Shown here piece after piece: positions 1 to 9,336 of a DNA stretch of 64,000 nucleotides; the first letter of the stretch is position 1; each line of letters begins with the position of its first letter. This stretch comes from Nostoc sphaeroides. GTDB lineage: Bacteria > Cyanobacteriota > Cyanobacteriia > Cyanobacteriales > Nostocaceae. The notes below the pieces were generated by a model. The model saw nothing but the letters and a program-made list of their open reading frames with translations. It ran no database searches and was not told where the DNA came from. Position numbers and translations under genes: made by a program. The stretch covers positions 1,235,501-1,299,500 of the forward strand of contig NZ_CP031941.1 in NCBI RefSeq assembly GCF_003443655.1, written 5' to 3'.

Positions 1-931
<931 letters not shown>

Positions 932-981
932 CTAAAAATACATCCCGTCATTGTGCCACAGTTGTTGTGGTGTAATCTTCT

Positions 982-2748
982 GTGATTGAGCTTGTGAAAA
1001 ATCTTTTCGGATTAGTAATATTAGGCTGTATTGTCACCTCCTCCGTAGCATTGGCAGACCCATCTCTTAAAGTCGTTTTTCCCCAAACAAGCTACCAGAC
1101 GAGTTCCCAAAAAATCTTCTTTCTGGGGACTGCACCACCAGATGGTCAGGTTTTGATCAATAGTAAGCCAATTACCCGCAGCAAAGCTGGTCATTTTTCC
1201 CCTAGTTTCCCCTTGCAGTTGGGGGAGAATCTTTTTACTGTGCGTCACGACAATCAAGAACTCCAGATTAAAGTGACAAGGCTTACCACTGAGCCTGAGC
1301 TACCACAGGGGTTAGCCTTTGCTAAAGATTCCCTGACTCCCGCAGTTGACATTGCCAGACTACCGGGAGAGCTAATTTGTTTTAGTGCGATCGCACCCCC
1401 TAACGCTAGCGTATCTGTCAAGTTGGCTAATCAAACTACTGCCCTTTCACCCCAACCTCAACAGGCACAACTACCAAGTAATTTGGCAGCTTTGACAGGG
1501 CAAAATCAGCCTTATGCCCAGTCTAGCGTAGGCAATTATAAGGGTTGCACCACAGTGGCAACAGCAGCCGATCTGGGACAACCTCAGTTTCAACTGACAC
1601 TCAATGGCAAGACGATAACTCAACCAGGGACTGGTAAAATTCAAATCCTTTCAAGAGCAGAGTTGCCAGTTTCTGAGGTTACAGTAGAGTCAGGCGCTGC
1701 TCGCACTGGCCCAAGCACCGATTATTCTCGACTTACACCACTGCCCAAAGGCACACGCGCAACAGTAACAGGTAGGGAAGGTGAATGGTTGCGCCTAGAC
1801 TATGGCGCTTGGATTAATAGTAAAGAAACCCGCATTCTCCCTGGTGCAATTGAGCCACAGACAATAATTCGCAGTGTCGGATACCGTCAACTCCCTGGTG
1901 TGACAGAGATCGTTTTCCCCTTACAAGTTCCGGTACCTGTGAGCGTGCAACAAAATGAGGGCACTTTCGCTCTCACTCTCTACAATACCACTGCCCAAAC
2001 GGACATTATTCGCCTGGATGATGACCCCCTAATTTCTCGCCTAGATTGGCAACAGGAGGCTCCAGAACAAGTAAAATACACCTTTAACCTCAAAAAAGCT
2101 CAACAGTGGGGATATAAGCTGAGATACGACGGTACAACCCTGGTTTTGGCTTTGCGTCATCCGCCGAAAATCGGGAACACAAGACGCAAGCCTTTAGCTA
2201 ATCTCAAGATTGTACTAGATCCTGGGCATGGAGGTAAAGAAACTGGTGCCAGTGGCCCAACTGGATATTTAGAAAAAGATGTGAATTTGGTGGTATCCAA
2301 GTTGCTGCGGGATGAGTTGGTGAAGCGAGGAGCAACGGTAGTGATGACACGCCAGGACGATCGCGAACTTTCTCTAGCAGAACGTCAGGCAATTATCAGT
2401 CAAGAAGAACCTGCGATCGCTCTTTCCATACACCACAACTCCCTACCCGATGATGGCGATGCCGAAAAGACTAAGGGATTCGGCACTTTTTGGTATCATC
2501 CCCAAGCTCACAACCTCGCAATATTTTTACAGAACTATGTAGTCAAAAAACTCAGCAGGCCTTATTATGGCGTGTTTTGGAACAACCTAGCGCTGACACG
2601 TCCCGCCGCTGCGCCATCAGTGTTGCTGGAATTGGGTTTTATGAGTAATCCTGATGAATTTGAGCAGGTGGTGAACCCAGAAGAACAGAAGAAAATGGCT
2701 GGTGCGATCGCTCAGGGGATTACTGAGTGGTTTAGGAGCGTTAAATAA
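982..2748 (+). CDS. Exported N-acetylmuramoyl-L-alanine amidase with SH3-like domain
   Basis: Zinc amidase predicted to cut the lactyl-peptide bond in periplasmic peptidoglycan, as in septal splitting and cell-cell communication of filamentous cyanobacteria. Residues 1-25 form a signal peptide ending in SVALA. Residues about 30-220 are beta-rich and unassigned; 232-285 look like a bacterial SH3 domain (VESGAARTGPSTDYSRL, GEWLRLDYGAWI). Residues about 407-586 are an Amidase_3 domain with LDPGHGG (H416 a zinc ligand), GYLEKDVNL (glutamate ligand), SIHHNS (histidine ligand) and VLLELGFMSN. The start is GTG at 982, with another possible GTG at 994. Related to AmiC proteins, but I do not assign a symbol because cyanobacteria carry several paralogues. 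Confidence 0.93.
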   Translation: MIELVKNLFGLVILGCIVTSSVALADPSLKVVFPQTSYQTSSQKIFFLGTAPPDGQVLINSKPITRSKAGHFSPSFPLQLGENLFTVRHDNQELQIKVTRLTTEPELPQGLAFAKDSLTPAVDIARLPGELICFSAIAPPNASVSVKLANQTTALSPQPQQAQLPSNLAALTGQNQPYAQSSVGNYKGCTTVATAADLGQPQFQLTLNGKTITQPGTGKIQILSRAELPVSEVTVESGAARTGPSTDYSRLTPLPKGTRATVTGREGEWLRLDYGAWINSKETRILPGAIEPQTIIRSVGYRQLPGVTEIVFPLQVPVPVSVQQNEGTFALTLYNTTAQTDIIRLDDDPLISRLDWQQEAPEQVKYTFNLKKAQQWGYKLRYDGTTLVLALRHPPKIGNTRRKPLANLKIVLDPGHGGKETGASGPTGYLEKDVNLVVSKLLRDELVKRGATVVMTRQDDRELSLAERQAIISQEEPAIALSIHHNSLPDDGDAEKTKGFGTFWYHPQAHNLAIFLQNYVVKKLSRPYYGVFWNNLALTRPAAAPSVLLELGFMSNPDEFEQVVNPEEQKKMAGAIAQGITEWFRSVK

Positions 2749-2902
2749 ATTTGGAGGTACAACTAGTGTTGTATTTGGTGGAGTGCGATGTCTGACGACA
2801 AGGCTAGCGCCAACGCTCTTTTTTAGCTAATGAGGCGATCGCTTGATGTTGTTTAATGTGGGTTTAACGACATCGGAGCGAATGAAGAAGTAGGAGCCAA
2901 TT

Positions 2903-3004
2903 CAATACAGTTCAGTTAAGCCCAAAAACCTTGGTAAAGACGCGAAATTTCGCGTCTCTACAGGTCTAAAATTAGTACCAAAAATCCTTAACTGAACCGT
3001 ATTG
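2903..3004. mobile_element. Small inverted-repeat element, CAATAC family, copy 1
   Basis: A 102-bp non-coding element. Its ends are inverted repeats (CAATACAGTTCAGTTAAG on the left; the complement of CAATACGGTTCAGTTAAG on the right). It is flanked by a perfect 10-bp direct repeat, GGAGCCAATT, at 2893-2902 and 3005-3014, as expected of a target duplication. The centre holds the palindrome GACGCGAAATTTCGCGTC (2939-2956), unlike the other three copies. No transposase is encoded, so movement would need an enzyme supplied elsewhere. Confidence 0.85.
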
Positions 3005-3039
3005 GGAGCCAATTAACAACCATTGCTACACGCTTTAGG

Positions 3040-3202
3040 GGATGAATGAACAAGTTTTGGGCGAATAGAATTCGCTACTACACTAGCATTGTCCACCTAA
3101 CCAAAAATCAATGTTTTCAACCCAGTTCCGTGGATAAAGTCTCGTATAGCCGCGACTTCCAGTTGCCAGGGCTAGTAATAAATTAGAGTTGTTCATTCAT
3201 CC
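3040..3202. repeat. 163-bp inverted-repeat element
   Basis: The ends are a perfect 14-bp inverted repeat, GGATGAATGAACAA at 3040-3053 and its complement at 3189-3202. Inside is a small palindrome around GGCGAATAGAATTCGCTACTACAC that reappears in inverted form near 17,540-17,563, so the interior belongs to a dispersed repeat family. I see no clear target duplication and no coding potential. Together with the CAATAC element it accounts for most of the spacer 2749-3304. Confidence 0.6.
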
Positions 3203-3304
3203 TCTTACAGGATATAGAGTCTAACCAGATAGATTAAAATAGTAGTGAAATAAAAATTTCGTCTTTAGCTGTTAACTGTAGTTAATTTTACACGTGATAA
3301 TATT

Positions 3305-3745
3305 ATGTCTATTAGCGATAAGGCACGTTTAATATCATCCATACTATCTTCTTTAACTCTTTCAGACTTACAATCGTTAAAACAAGAACTTGATTCTATT
3401 ATTAGTACAAAAAATGTAGACAATATTAAAGAAGATATAAATGAACGAATGTATAATACTATCGAATTTCTTAATCCTATTACTGATGTGAATGTTTTGA
3501 CTTTACATCCATTAAATAGTTTGAAAGATAAAAAAACTATTCCTCAACCCTTGTGTGGAAATGAATCGACTGTATTTAGTTCACCAATTGTATTCAGTTT
3601 TAACATTGGTGGTGAAATAAAAGAAATTACTTCTACTCAAAAATCTCCTAGACCTTTAGGTATTTGGAAAGGGCAAGTAGAAATATCAGAAGATTTTTAT
3701 AAAACATCAAGTGATATTCTTTCTGAATTTGGTATAGAAGGATAA
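3305..3745 (+). CDS. Putative antitoxin-like protein upstream of a broken PIN toxin
   Basis: A 146-residue protein of no family I recognise with certainty. The N-terminal 40 residues are predicted helical and leucine/serine rich (SSILSSLTLSDLQSLKQEL), the rest polar with no membrane segment. Its stop codon overlaps the start of a PIN-domain toxin reading frame by one base (TAATG at 3743-3747), the arrangement typical of type II antitoxin-toxin operons. The antitoxin role is therefore inferred from position and size, not from a recognised DNA-binding fold. Base composition is more AT-rich than neighbouring core genes, in keeping with an accessory module. Confidence 0.55.
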   Translation: MSISDKARLISSILSSLTLSDLQSLKQELDSIISTKNVDNIKEDINERMYNTIEFLNPITDVNVLTLHPLNSLKDKKTIPQPLCGNESTVFSSPIVFSFNIGGEIKEITSTQKSPRPLGIWKGQVEISEDFYKTSSDILSEFGIEG

Positions 3746-4078
3746 TGGAATTATTGCTTGACACCTGTGCTTTAATATGGACACTTGAAGATAACCCTTG
3801 TCTTTTACCTGAAGCTCGTCAGCAAACAAATTTTAGATTCTTCAAATAAAGTGTTTGTTAGCGCTGTTAGTGTTTGGGAAATAGAAATAAAAAGAAAGAA
3901 AGGGCAGCTTAAAACGCCGGAAAATTTAATCCAAGCAATTATTGATACTAAGTTTAGTTTTTTATCAATGACAGAATACCACGCTGTTAAAGCAGCATCG
4001 CTACCTGAATATCATAAAGCTCAAATTTGCTGGTACTTGACATGGAGACCACCTAGAGAAGTGCCTAGCAATTCTTGA
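3745..4078 (+). pseudogene. PIN-domain toxin (VapC-like), frameshifted and truncated
   Basis: The first frame reads MELLLDTCALIWTLEDNP, the N-terminus of a PIN RNase with its first catalytic aspartate (LDT), and stops after 34 residues at about 3849. The +1 frame carries the continuation QILDSSNKVFVSAVSVWEIEIK, including the conserved glutamate of the SVWE motif, then LPEYHK. A one-base insertion in the A/C-rich run near 3825-3832 would explain the shift. After LPEYHK the expected DPFDRLL segment with the last acidic residues is absent, so the C-terminus is also lost. The intact enzyme would cleave RNA and be neutralised by the product upstream. It is almost certainly inactive here. Confidence 0.75.
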
Positions 4079-4173
4079 TGCAACCCGCTCAAAAACGAAG
4101 AGACTACAACGTTTTGAACCAAATTAGTTCAGAATTGCTTGACTGAGATTAGCGATCGCTCTTTTCGCTACAT

Positions 4174-4722
4174 TTATTTCTTTGTAGTAACTTCAATGTT
4201 GTAAGCCTGACGATCAAGCTTCTCTTGAATATACTTGAGAAGTTCTGCTTTATGTTGAAGTAACGATTTAGAATTATTGCCGGGGTGTAAATATATACTA
4301 TAGCCGCGTGTGGATCTGTTCCATTCTATTTTGTCAACTGCTTTGCAATGGTAAAATAAATTAACTATTCTTGTTAGAGTCCTTATAGAATGTTGACTTT
4401 CTGTTCTAAATGATAAATCCAGATTTTTGGGATTACTCAATTTTGTTGTCTTACACCGAAAATCAATTTCATTCTTGCCTTTACATCTATTACAAATAAC
4501 ACAAAGAGTTTGTGAGTTTTCTACAGATGTTTCCCCACCCATAGAAAACGGTTTAATATGGTCAATTTGTAATTTACCTTCTGCCTTGACTCCACAACAT
4601 AGGCAAGCATAACTGTCTCGCTCTTTTACTTGTTCTTTTTCTTCTTCCGTGAGTTCCCTCGGTGGTTGAGGTGTACGCTTAAATGTAGATGCAGGTGCTT
4701 TACTACCATCCCCATCAGTCAT
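4174..4722 (-). CDS. HNH endonuclease family protein
   Basis: A 182-residue protein with a central HNH nuclease motif: CLCCGVKAEG (zinc pair), LQIDHIKPFSMGG (catalytic DH), NSQTLCVICNRCKG (asparagine and second CxxC). The C-terminal 80 residues, rich in aromatic and basic residues, are probably a DNA-binding extension. HNH proteins of this size in cyanobacteria are mostly free-standing nucleases of unknown target. The ATG lies only 8 bp from the left end of the ISAs1 insertion, so its native promoter has been displaced or the gene is read from the IS end. The zinc and catalytic residues look intact. Confidence 0.85.
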   Translation of the reverse strand: MTDGDGSKAPASTFKRTPQPPRELTEEEKEQVKERDSYACLCCGVKAEGKLQIDHIKPFSMGGETSVENSQTLCVICNRCKGKNEIDFRCKTTKLSNPKNLDLSFRTESQHSIRTLTRIVNLFYHCKAVDKIEWNRSTRGYSIYLHPGNNSKSLLQHKAELLKYIQEKLDRQAYNIEVTTKK

Positions 4723-4730
4723 TATTTTAT

Positions 4731-6143
4731 CAGGGCAAACGCATCAAAATTGGCGACAAAGATGAGGTACAATGAAGGGTTGTAATTTTGCCAGTATTTC
4801 AGGCGATCGCAACATCGACAAATTATGAGTGCGAACTTTGACAATACTATCCTCAAATACTTTTCTAACCTGGAAGATCCAAGAATTGAGCGTACTAAAC
4901 AACATCAATTGGTAGATATCGTTGCAATCGCAATATTAGCAGTTATCAGTGGATCGGATACCTGGGTAGCAATTGAGACTTATGCTCAAGCCAAACGGGA
5001 ATGGCTAGAAACGTTTCTGGCATTACCCAACGGTATTCCTTCCCATGACACGATTGCAAGAGTGTTTGCCAGATTAAATCCCCAAGCATTTGAGCAATGC
5101 TTTCATCGGTGGGTGGGGTCAATTACTGAAGCTATTGGCGCTCAAGTAATACCTATTGATGGGAAAACAGTGCGGCAATCATTTGACCGCAATAGTGGAC
5201 AAAAAGCAATTCATGTTGTCAGTGCTTGGGCAAGCGAACATCGGCTGGTGTTAGGTCAACTTAAAGTTGATTCCAAATCGAATGAAATAACGGCAATTCC
5301 GAAATTATTGGAGTTGCTAGATATTGTTGGATGTATCATTACAATTGATGCGATGGGATGCCAGAAAGAAATCGCTGCCCAGATTATCGCAAAAAATGCA
5401 GATTACGTTCTTGCTCTCAAAGCAAATCAAAGTAAACTTGAGGGTGCAGTTAACAGTTGGTTTGAAAAAGCTCAAAGCAACAATTTTGAAGGTGTTGACC
5501 ACAGTTATCATCATACAATCGAAAGCGCTCATGGTCGGATTGAAATTCGCAAATACTGGAGTGTCCCTGTTGAACAGCTAGGGGAGATACCAAACCAGGA
5601 AAAATGGTCAGGACTGAGGAGCGTAGGAATGGTCATGTGCGAACGTAGGCTTTGGAATAAAACAACTATTGAAGTTCGCTTTTATATTAGCAGTTTAGAG
5701 CATGATGCTGTTGTTTTAGCTCATGCTGTTCGTAGTCATTGGGGGATAGAAAATTCTGTGCATTGGGTACTGGACATGACATTCCATGAAGATGCTAGTC
5801 GTATCCGTAAAGATAATGCCCCTCTTAATTTTTCTGTTCTACGGCGTTTATCTTTGAATCTTTTAGATAAAGATAAAACGGTGCGTGGAAGTGTTGCGAT
5901 GAAAAGATATCGCGCAGGTTTAGATAACAATTACCTACTTCAAGTTATCGCAGCCATCTAAGTCTTCTCTCACGTCGAAAATTTAGCTATAAATGGTAGT
6001 TTTAGGTTGTCTAAAACAATTTTCTCATGAAGATATTGCAGTAAATACACAACTTTACATTTTTATAAATTGCCAAATACATCTGTAACTTGCAATACAT
6101 ATAAATGATTATTTGTCAAATAAAATTAGATGCGTTTGCCCTG
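4731..6143 (+). mobile_element. ISAs1-family insertion sequence, complete
   Basis: A 1413-bp element bounded by perfect 15-bp inverted repeats, CAGGGCAAACGCATC at 4731-4745 and its complement at 6129-6143. It contains a single full-length transposase gene. Family members usually generate 8-10-bp target duplications, but the flanks here (ATTATTTTAT on the left, TTAGGGGAAA on the right) do not match. The copy has either lost one flank through a rearrangement or recombined with another copy. Confidence 0.92.
4825..5961 (+). CDS. ISAs1-family transposase
   Basis: A 378-residue DDE transposase that moves the surrounding element by cut-and-paste. The N-terminal helical segment (residues 8-60, FSNLEDPRIERTKQHQL) is typical of ISAs1 proteins. 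The catalytic core has D112 (PIDGKTVR), D175 (TIDAMGCQ) and E309 (HWGIENSVHWVLD), followed by FHEDASRIRKDNAP. Length and motifs look complete and no frameshift is visible, so the copy may be active. A GCGATCGC site lies just upstream of the start. The gene has no co-transcribed partner. Confidence 0.95.
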   Translation: MSANFDNTILKYFSNLEDPRIERTKQHQLVDIVAIAILAVISGSDTWVAIETYAQAKREWLETFLALPNGIPSHDTIARVFARLNPQAFEQCFHRWVGSITEAIGAQVIPIDGKTVRQSFDRNSGQKAIHVVSAWASEHRLVLGQLKVDSKSNEITAIPKLLELLDIVGCIITIDAMGCQKEIAAQIIAKNADYVLALKANQSKLEGAVNSWFEKAQSNNFEGVDHSYHHTIESAHGRIEIRKYWSVPVEQLGEIPNQEKWSGLRSVGMVMCERRLWNKTTIEVRFYISSLEHDAVVLAHAVRSHWGIENSVHWVLDMTFHEDASRIRKDNAPLNFSVLRRLSLNLLDKDKTVRGSVAMKRYRAGLDNNYLLQVIAAI

Positions 6144-6660
6144 TTAGGGGAAAAGTGAGTATTTTGGCTTCTCAGTTTCTCAAGATTGAGGGATTCATAG
6201 TTTGCATATTCCATAAATATTCTCTTTTTTTGAACACCAGTTTTTGTGGGTGAGTACAATTTGTACTTCCAACTTCCAACTTCCAACTTATGATTCCCAA
6301 AATTTTGTATGAAGTATCACTATGCAGAGTCGGAAAAATTGTATGCTAAGAAATTAAATAAACCTAAGCGTTTTTCTCTTCTGCTGCTTTGAGGCGATCG
6401 CTCCCCTACCTCCAACAGAATTAAGCCTTTCTCTCTAATCTCTGTAGCTTCTGCTCTACAATGAAGTGAAGAATTTAGCAGCTTAAACAGGGGATTTATT
6501 TATGTCCCACCTCACATCTTGCACCAAGAAAAATTGATGTAATTTTATTACTCAGTAAAAAAGCCAAACCCTTGATTTAGCGATGAAAGCCCATAAAAAT
6601 AAGGTAGCTTTATCTCACATCTTTTTACATTACCTGGGGTTGTACGTAGAGGTGCAAGAT
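6144..6660. other. Spacer without a supported gene
   Basis: AT-rich spacer between the insertion sequence and the small broken gene. It has a short tandem TTCCAAC run near 6270-6287 and one HIP1 site at about 6395. A start 26 codons upstream of 6661 is possible but unlikely, because a good ribosome site (GAGGTG) lies directly before 6661. Confidence 0.5.
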
Positions 6661-6933
6661 ATGAGCCACCCGACGCTCAGTAGCCAAGAAGTCGCCCGAC
6701 GTGGAAAGGAACTCTATCAAAAAAGTATCCGTGCCAAAGTTGAGACACAAGAGAACATTGGCAAAATTATCTCGATTAATGTTGAAACAGGAGATTACGA
6801 AATCGGTGATGATTTAGTCGAAACGAGTCTTCGATTACGATCCAAGTAAACCGATGCAGCACTTTGGGGAGAAAGAATTGGTTTTGATGCCGTTTATGCA
6901 GTTGGTGGTACATTGCTCAGGACGGCACAGTGA
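6661..6933 (+). pseudogene. Small conserved cyanobacterial protein with an in-frame stop
   Basis: From the ATG at 6661, preceded by GAGGTGCAAG, the frame reads MSHPTLSSQEVARRGKELY through IGKIISINVETGDYEIGDD. This matches in outline a family of about 90-residue cyanobacterial proteins usually encoded just before a small retropepsin-like protease. After residue 62 there is a TAA (6847-6849), but the same frame continues with DAALWGERIGFDAVYAVGG, the expected C-terminal half of the family, and stops at 6931-6933. The reading frame is thus complete apart from a single nonsense codon. I read this as a recently disabled gene; the 62-residue product could still be made. The family's function is unknown to me. 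Confidence 0.65.
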
Positions 6934-7106
6934 TAGACGGCGCTGTAGTTGGACTTCAGGTTTTCTTATGGTTCCCATTTGAACACAGATGCGATCGCTC
7001 CACTGCCAAACCCATAAAATGGAGCTATGCAGAAGATAGCAAAAACAGCCCTCAAGTTCTTGAAAGGTGCGTTGGCGTAGCCGGCACTTCGAGTGAGCTT
7101 CAGTGA
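6930..7106 (+). pseudogene. Possible remnant of a retropepsin-like protease partner
   Basis: A GTG at 6930, overlapping the end of the preceding gene, begins a frame VIDGAVVGLQVF that resembles the start of the small aspartic-protease-like proteins that usually follow the upstream family. The similarity ends after about 12 residues, and the catalytic DTG motif is not seen in any frame before 7200. The partner gene therefore seems largely destroyed. This rests on context and a short match, so confidence is low. Confidence 0.3.
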
Positions 7107-7216
7107 CCGTCGTAGACATCGCTAATTTACCTATTACTGAAAAGCTGGTTGAAGTCTTTGGTAAGCTTTTGCCTGTAATTACTAAGTTTTTCGGCTTGCC
7201 ACAACTTTGGTAAATA

Positions 7217-7996
7217 TTACTCTACATCTGGGTCGATACCCATTGCCCTGAGCCGTTCTGCTAATTGTGCAGCTTTTCGTTCTGCTTGCTCGGCTCTTTG
7301 CCTTTGCAACTCGGCTTCTTCTTGACCAATCAGTAACAGATTTCCCTCTAAATCCCACCAGCGTAACCAAAATTGCTCAGGATTATTCAAGTAGCTTCCC
7401 TGCCATAACCCTAGTTCTACTCCTAAAGGAGGAATTAGGTAGTGGCCTCGTTCATTAGGCTGCATCTTGTGGTAAGAAAAATCTACCAGGTGATAAACTT
7501 CTAGTTTGTCATTACTAATTTCATAAATGGCATAGTAGGGAATTCGGATTATTCGCTCATATACCCAGAATTTACCTGGTTTTGCGCCTTCCCGACTACC
7601 AGCTAGAGGTAAAGGAGTGATATCTCGTTCTTCATCGCCATTACCACTAGCTAGTTCTACCGCAATCAATGGCGGTATGTATTCCCGCCACAAAACGTAT
7701 GAGCGGCGGTTTTTGCCATCTAGCCTTGGTGGTACACCAGGGACATAAAACCAGTCCGGTGCTGCTGCTCCTTTTTCTGGTGGTTCAGTCTCTCGCCAAT
7801 AAATACCACAATCTTGACCAATGCAATACTGTCCATCTGGATGTAACCGTTGTAAAACTTGAATAATTGAGTCTGTGAGAATGATGGTTTGAGGATGCTC
7901 TTGAAAATTTTTCACAAACGTACCATCAGACTCTGGTAGTTGAGTGTGATCGGGAAACTGGGGCGGTATGGCAACATCAGCAAGTATTTCACTCAT
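7217..7996 (-). CDS. Uma2 family endonuclease (DUF820)
   Basis: A 259-residue member of the large cyanobacterial Uma2/DUF820 family, restriction-endonuclease-fold proteins of unknown target. Seen here: AAPDWFYVPGVP (the metal-binding aspartate region), PPLIAVELASGNGDEERD (the E of the PD-(D/E)xK core) and KFWVYERIIRIPYYAIYE. The C-terminal 40 residues, EEAELQRQRAEQAERKAAQ and onward, form a coiled coil ending in LRAMGIDPD, a tail common in this family. The gene at 51,419 belongs to the same family. No partner gene is evident, and these proteins are often scattered in repeat-rich regions such as this. Confidence 0.85.
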   Translation of the reverse strand: MSEILADVAIPPQFPDHTQLPESDGTFVKNFQEHPQTIILTDSIIQVLQRLHPDGQYCIGQDCGIYWRETEPPEKGAAAPDWFYVPGVPPRLDGKNRRSYVLWREYIPPLIAVELASGNGDEERDITPLPLAGSREGAKPGKFWVYERIIRIPYYAIYEISNDKLEVYHLVDFSYHKMQPNERGHYLIPPLGVELGLWQGSYLNNPEQFWLRWWDLEGNLLLIGQEEAELQRQRAEQAERKAAQLAERLRAMGIDPDVE

Positions 7997-8236
7997 GCTT
8001 TGAAAAGTATTGCAGCTATTATTAATTATCTTGCACTATGTTTTCATAGATCAAAAATTTAGGTTCTTGGCTTTGGAATTACCATCTACTCACTTCAGCA
8101 GGACTTCTCATACTTACAAATAAGGTCTAACTAACTATTTATAATGCCTTGCTACATATTGTTTCAGTACTTCTACCCTGATAGAACCACTTTGATTGCG
8201 GATAAAAATATATGAAATCTTATATTTTTAAAGCGT

Positions 8237-8614
8237 ATGTATTTTAAGATAGGCGGTATAGTGGGAGCGATCGCTATTCTATTGAGCAGTGGCAGTGCGT
8301 TCGCTCAAGATGCAGAAAGATATATCACTGTAGGGCATGATAAATTGGGAAACAGCGTAGCTCTGGACACGGAAACCATTCAGGGCACGACATACAAGCT
8401 TTACGGGATGTACGGTGATGGCATCTTCGAGACTACCTTTGATGCATCGTGCAAAGAATCGCGGCTGTTTCGCGATCGCATTGCGATTTACGGGCCAGAA
8501 GGACAGCTACTTGAAGAGGATAAGGAAAAAGGAGAAATCCCTTTTGTAGCAAGTTCTTCACCAGGCAAAGGAATGAAAATTGTTTGTCAAAAGATTGGTG
8601 CTAGTGGTTGGTAG
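8237..8614 (+). CDS. Small exported protein of unknown function
   Basis: A 125-residue protein with a clear signal peptide (residues 1-23, MYFKIGGIVGAIAILLSSGS then AFA before the cut). The mature part has about 100 residues with two cysteines that could pair, at CKES and near the C-terminus in VCQKIG. I do not recognise the family. A surface or periplasmic location is inferred from the signal peptide alone. It sits alone between divergent and convergent neighbours. Confidence 0.7.
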   Translation: MYFKIGGIVGAIAILLSSGSAFAQDAERYITVGHDKLGNSVALDTETIQGTTYKLYGMYGDGIFETTFDASCKESRLFRDRIAIYGPEGQLLEEDKEKGEIPFVASSSPGKGMKIVCQKIGASGW

Positions 8615-8713
8615 TTGCTCAATATTTTCTAAGTGGGGAGTAGGGAATGGGGAGTAGGGAGTAGGGAATGGGGAATAAGCAATGCTCGATTCCCAATTCC
8701 CAGCTAGAAAATA

Positions 8714-9322
8714 CTAAGGACAAAATAACGTGTCACGCGTATCTCGTCCTGTAATGGGATTAGTTCCTTTGGCAAGCTTGCACAATTTTTTTTGCTCATC
8801 TGAACGCAGCAGCGTATCGGTAAAATCTGCCCCGTCAATGATTGCGCCATCAAATCTGGCGTTAGCAGCAAAAGCACCCTCTAACAGTGCATTTGTCAAA
8901 TTTGCTCTAACTAAACGAGCTGAGTCTAAAGTGGCATTTCTCAAGTCAGCTCCCTCCAAATTCACAGACTCCAAATTTGCTGCAAAGAAACTGACACCCT
9001 GCAAATTAGCATGGCTAAAGTTGCTCTGGCGGAGATTAGCTTTGGTGAAGCTGGAATCTGTTAAATCACGTCCTGAGAAATCAGCGTCAACCAAAATTTC
9101 TTTATTATATTCAAGTGCCAAAGCTGTGGGAGCAAAACCGACGGTTGCCGTGATGCCAACTATTCCCCAAAGGAATAAGCTAAGTATACTTGCCCAAATT
9201 TTATGGTCTGTTTTATACTTTTTGCGCCCTAACTCAGTACGGGATGAGTTTAGCTTAGAACCTGTTATGCGTAGGCGTAGCCCGCCGCAGGCATCGCTTA
9301 ACCTAGAATTCATAAAATTCAT
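8714..9322 (-). CDS. Pentapeptide-repeat protein with signal/anchor segment
   Basis: Residues from about 75 on form a right-handed quadrilateral beta-helix built from A(D/N)Lxx repeats ([31 protein letters not shown]). They are preceded by a hydrophobic segment near residues 45-70 ending in ALALEYN, so the helix is probably exported to the thylakoid lumen or periplasm, as with known lumenal pentapeptide proteins. A cysteine pair near the C-terminus ([14 protein letters not shown]) may close the end of the helix. The start is uncertain: ATG at 9322 or 9313 are candidates, but the first 20 codons run through a dispersed palindromic repeat (about 9270-9298), and the gene nearly abuts the divergent yraN start. 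Confidence 0.82.
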   Translation of the reverse strand: MNFMNSRLSDACGGLRLRITGSKLNSSRTELGRKKYKTDHKIWASILSLFLWGIVGITATVGFAPTALALEYNKEILVDADFSGRDLTDSSFTKANLRQSNFSHANLQGVSFFAANLESVNLEGADLRNATLDSARLVRANLTNALLEGAFAANARFDGAIIDGADFTDTLLRSDEQKKLCKLAKGTNPITGRDTRDTLFCP

Positions 9323-9336
9323 AATATTTTTAGTCA

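Noticed and set aside
7107-7213. Short frame ending VFGKLLPVITKFFGLPQLW
   Set aside because: Only about 35 codons, with no matching family or convincing start; could be another gene scrap but not supportable.
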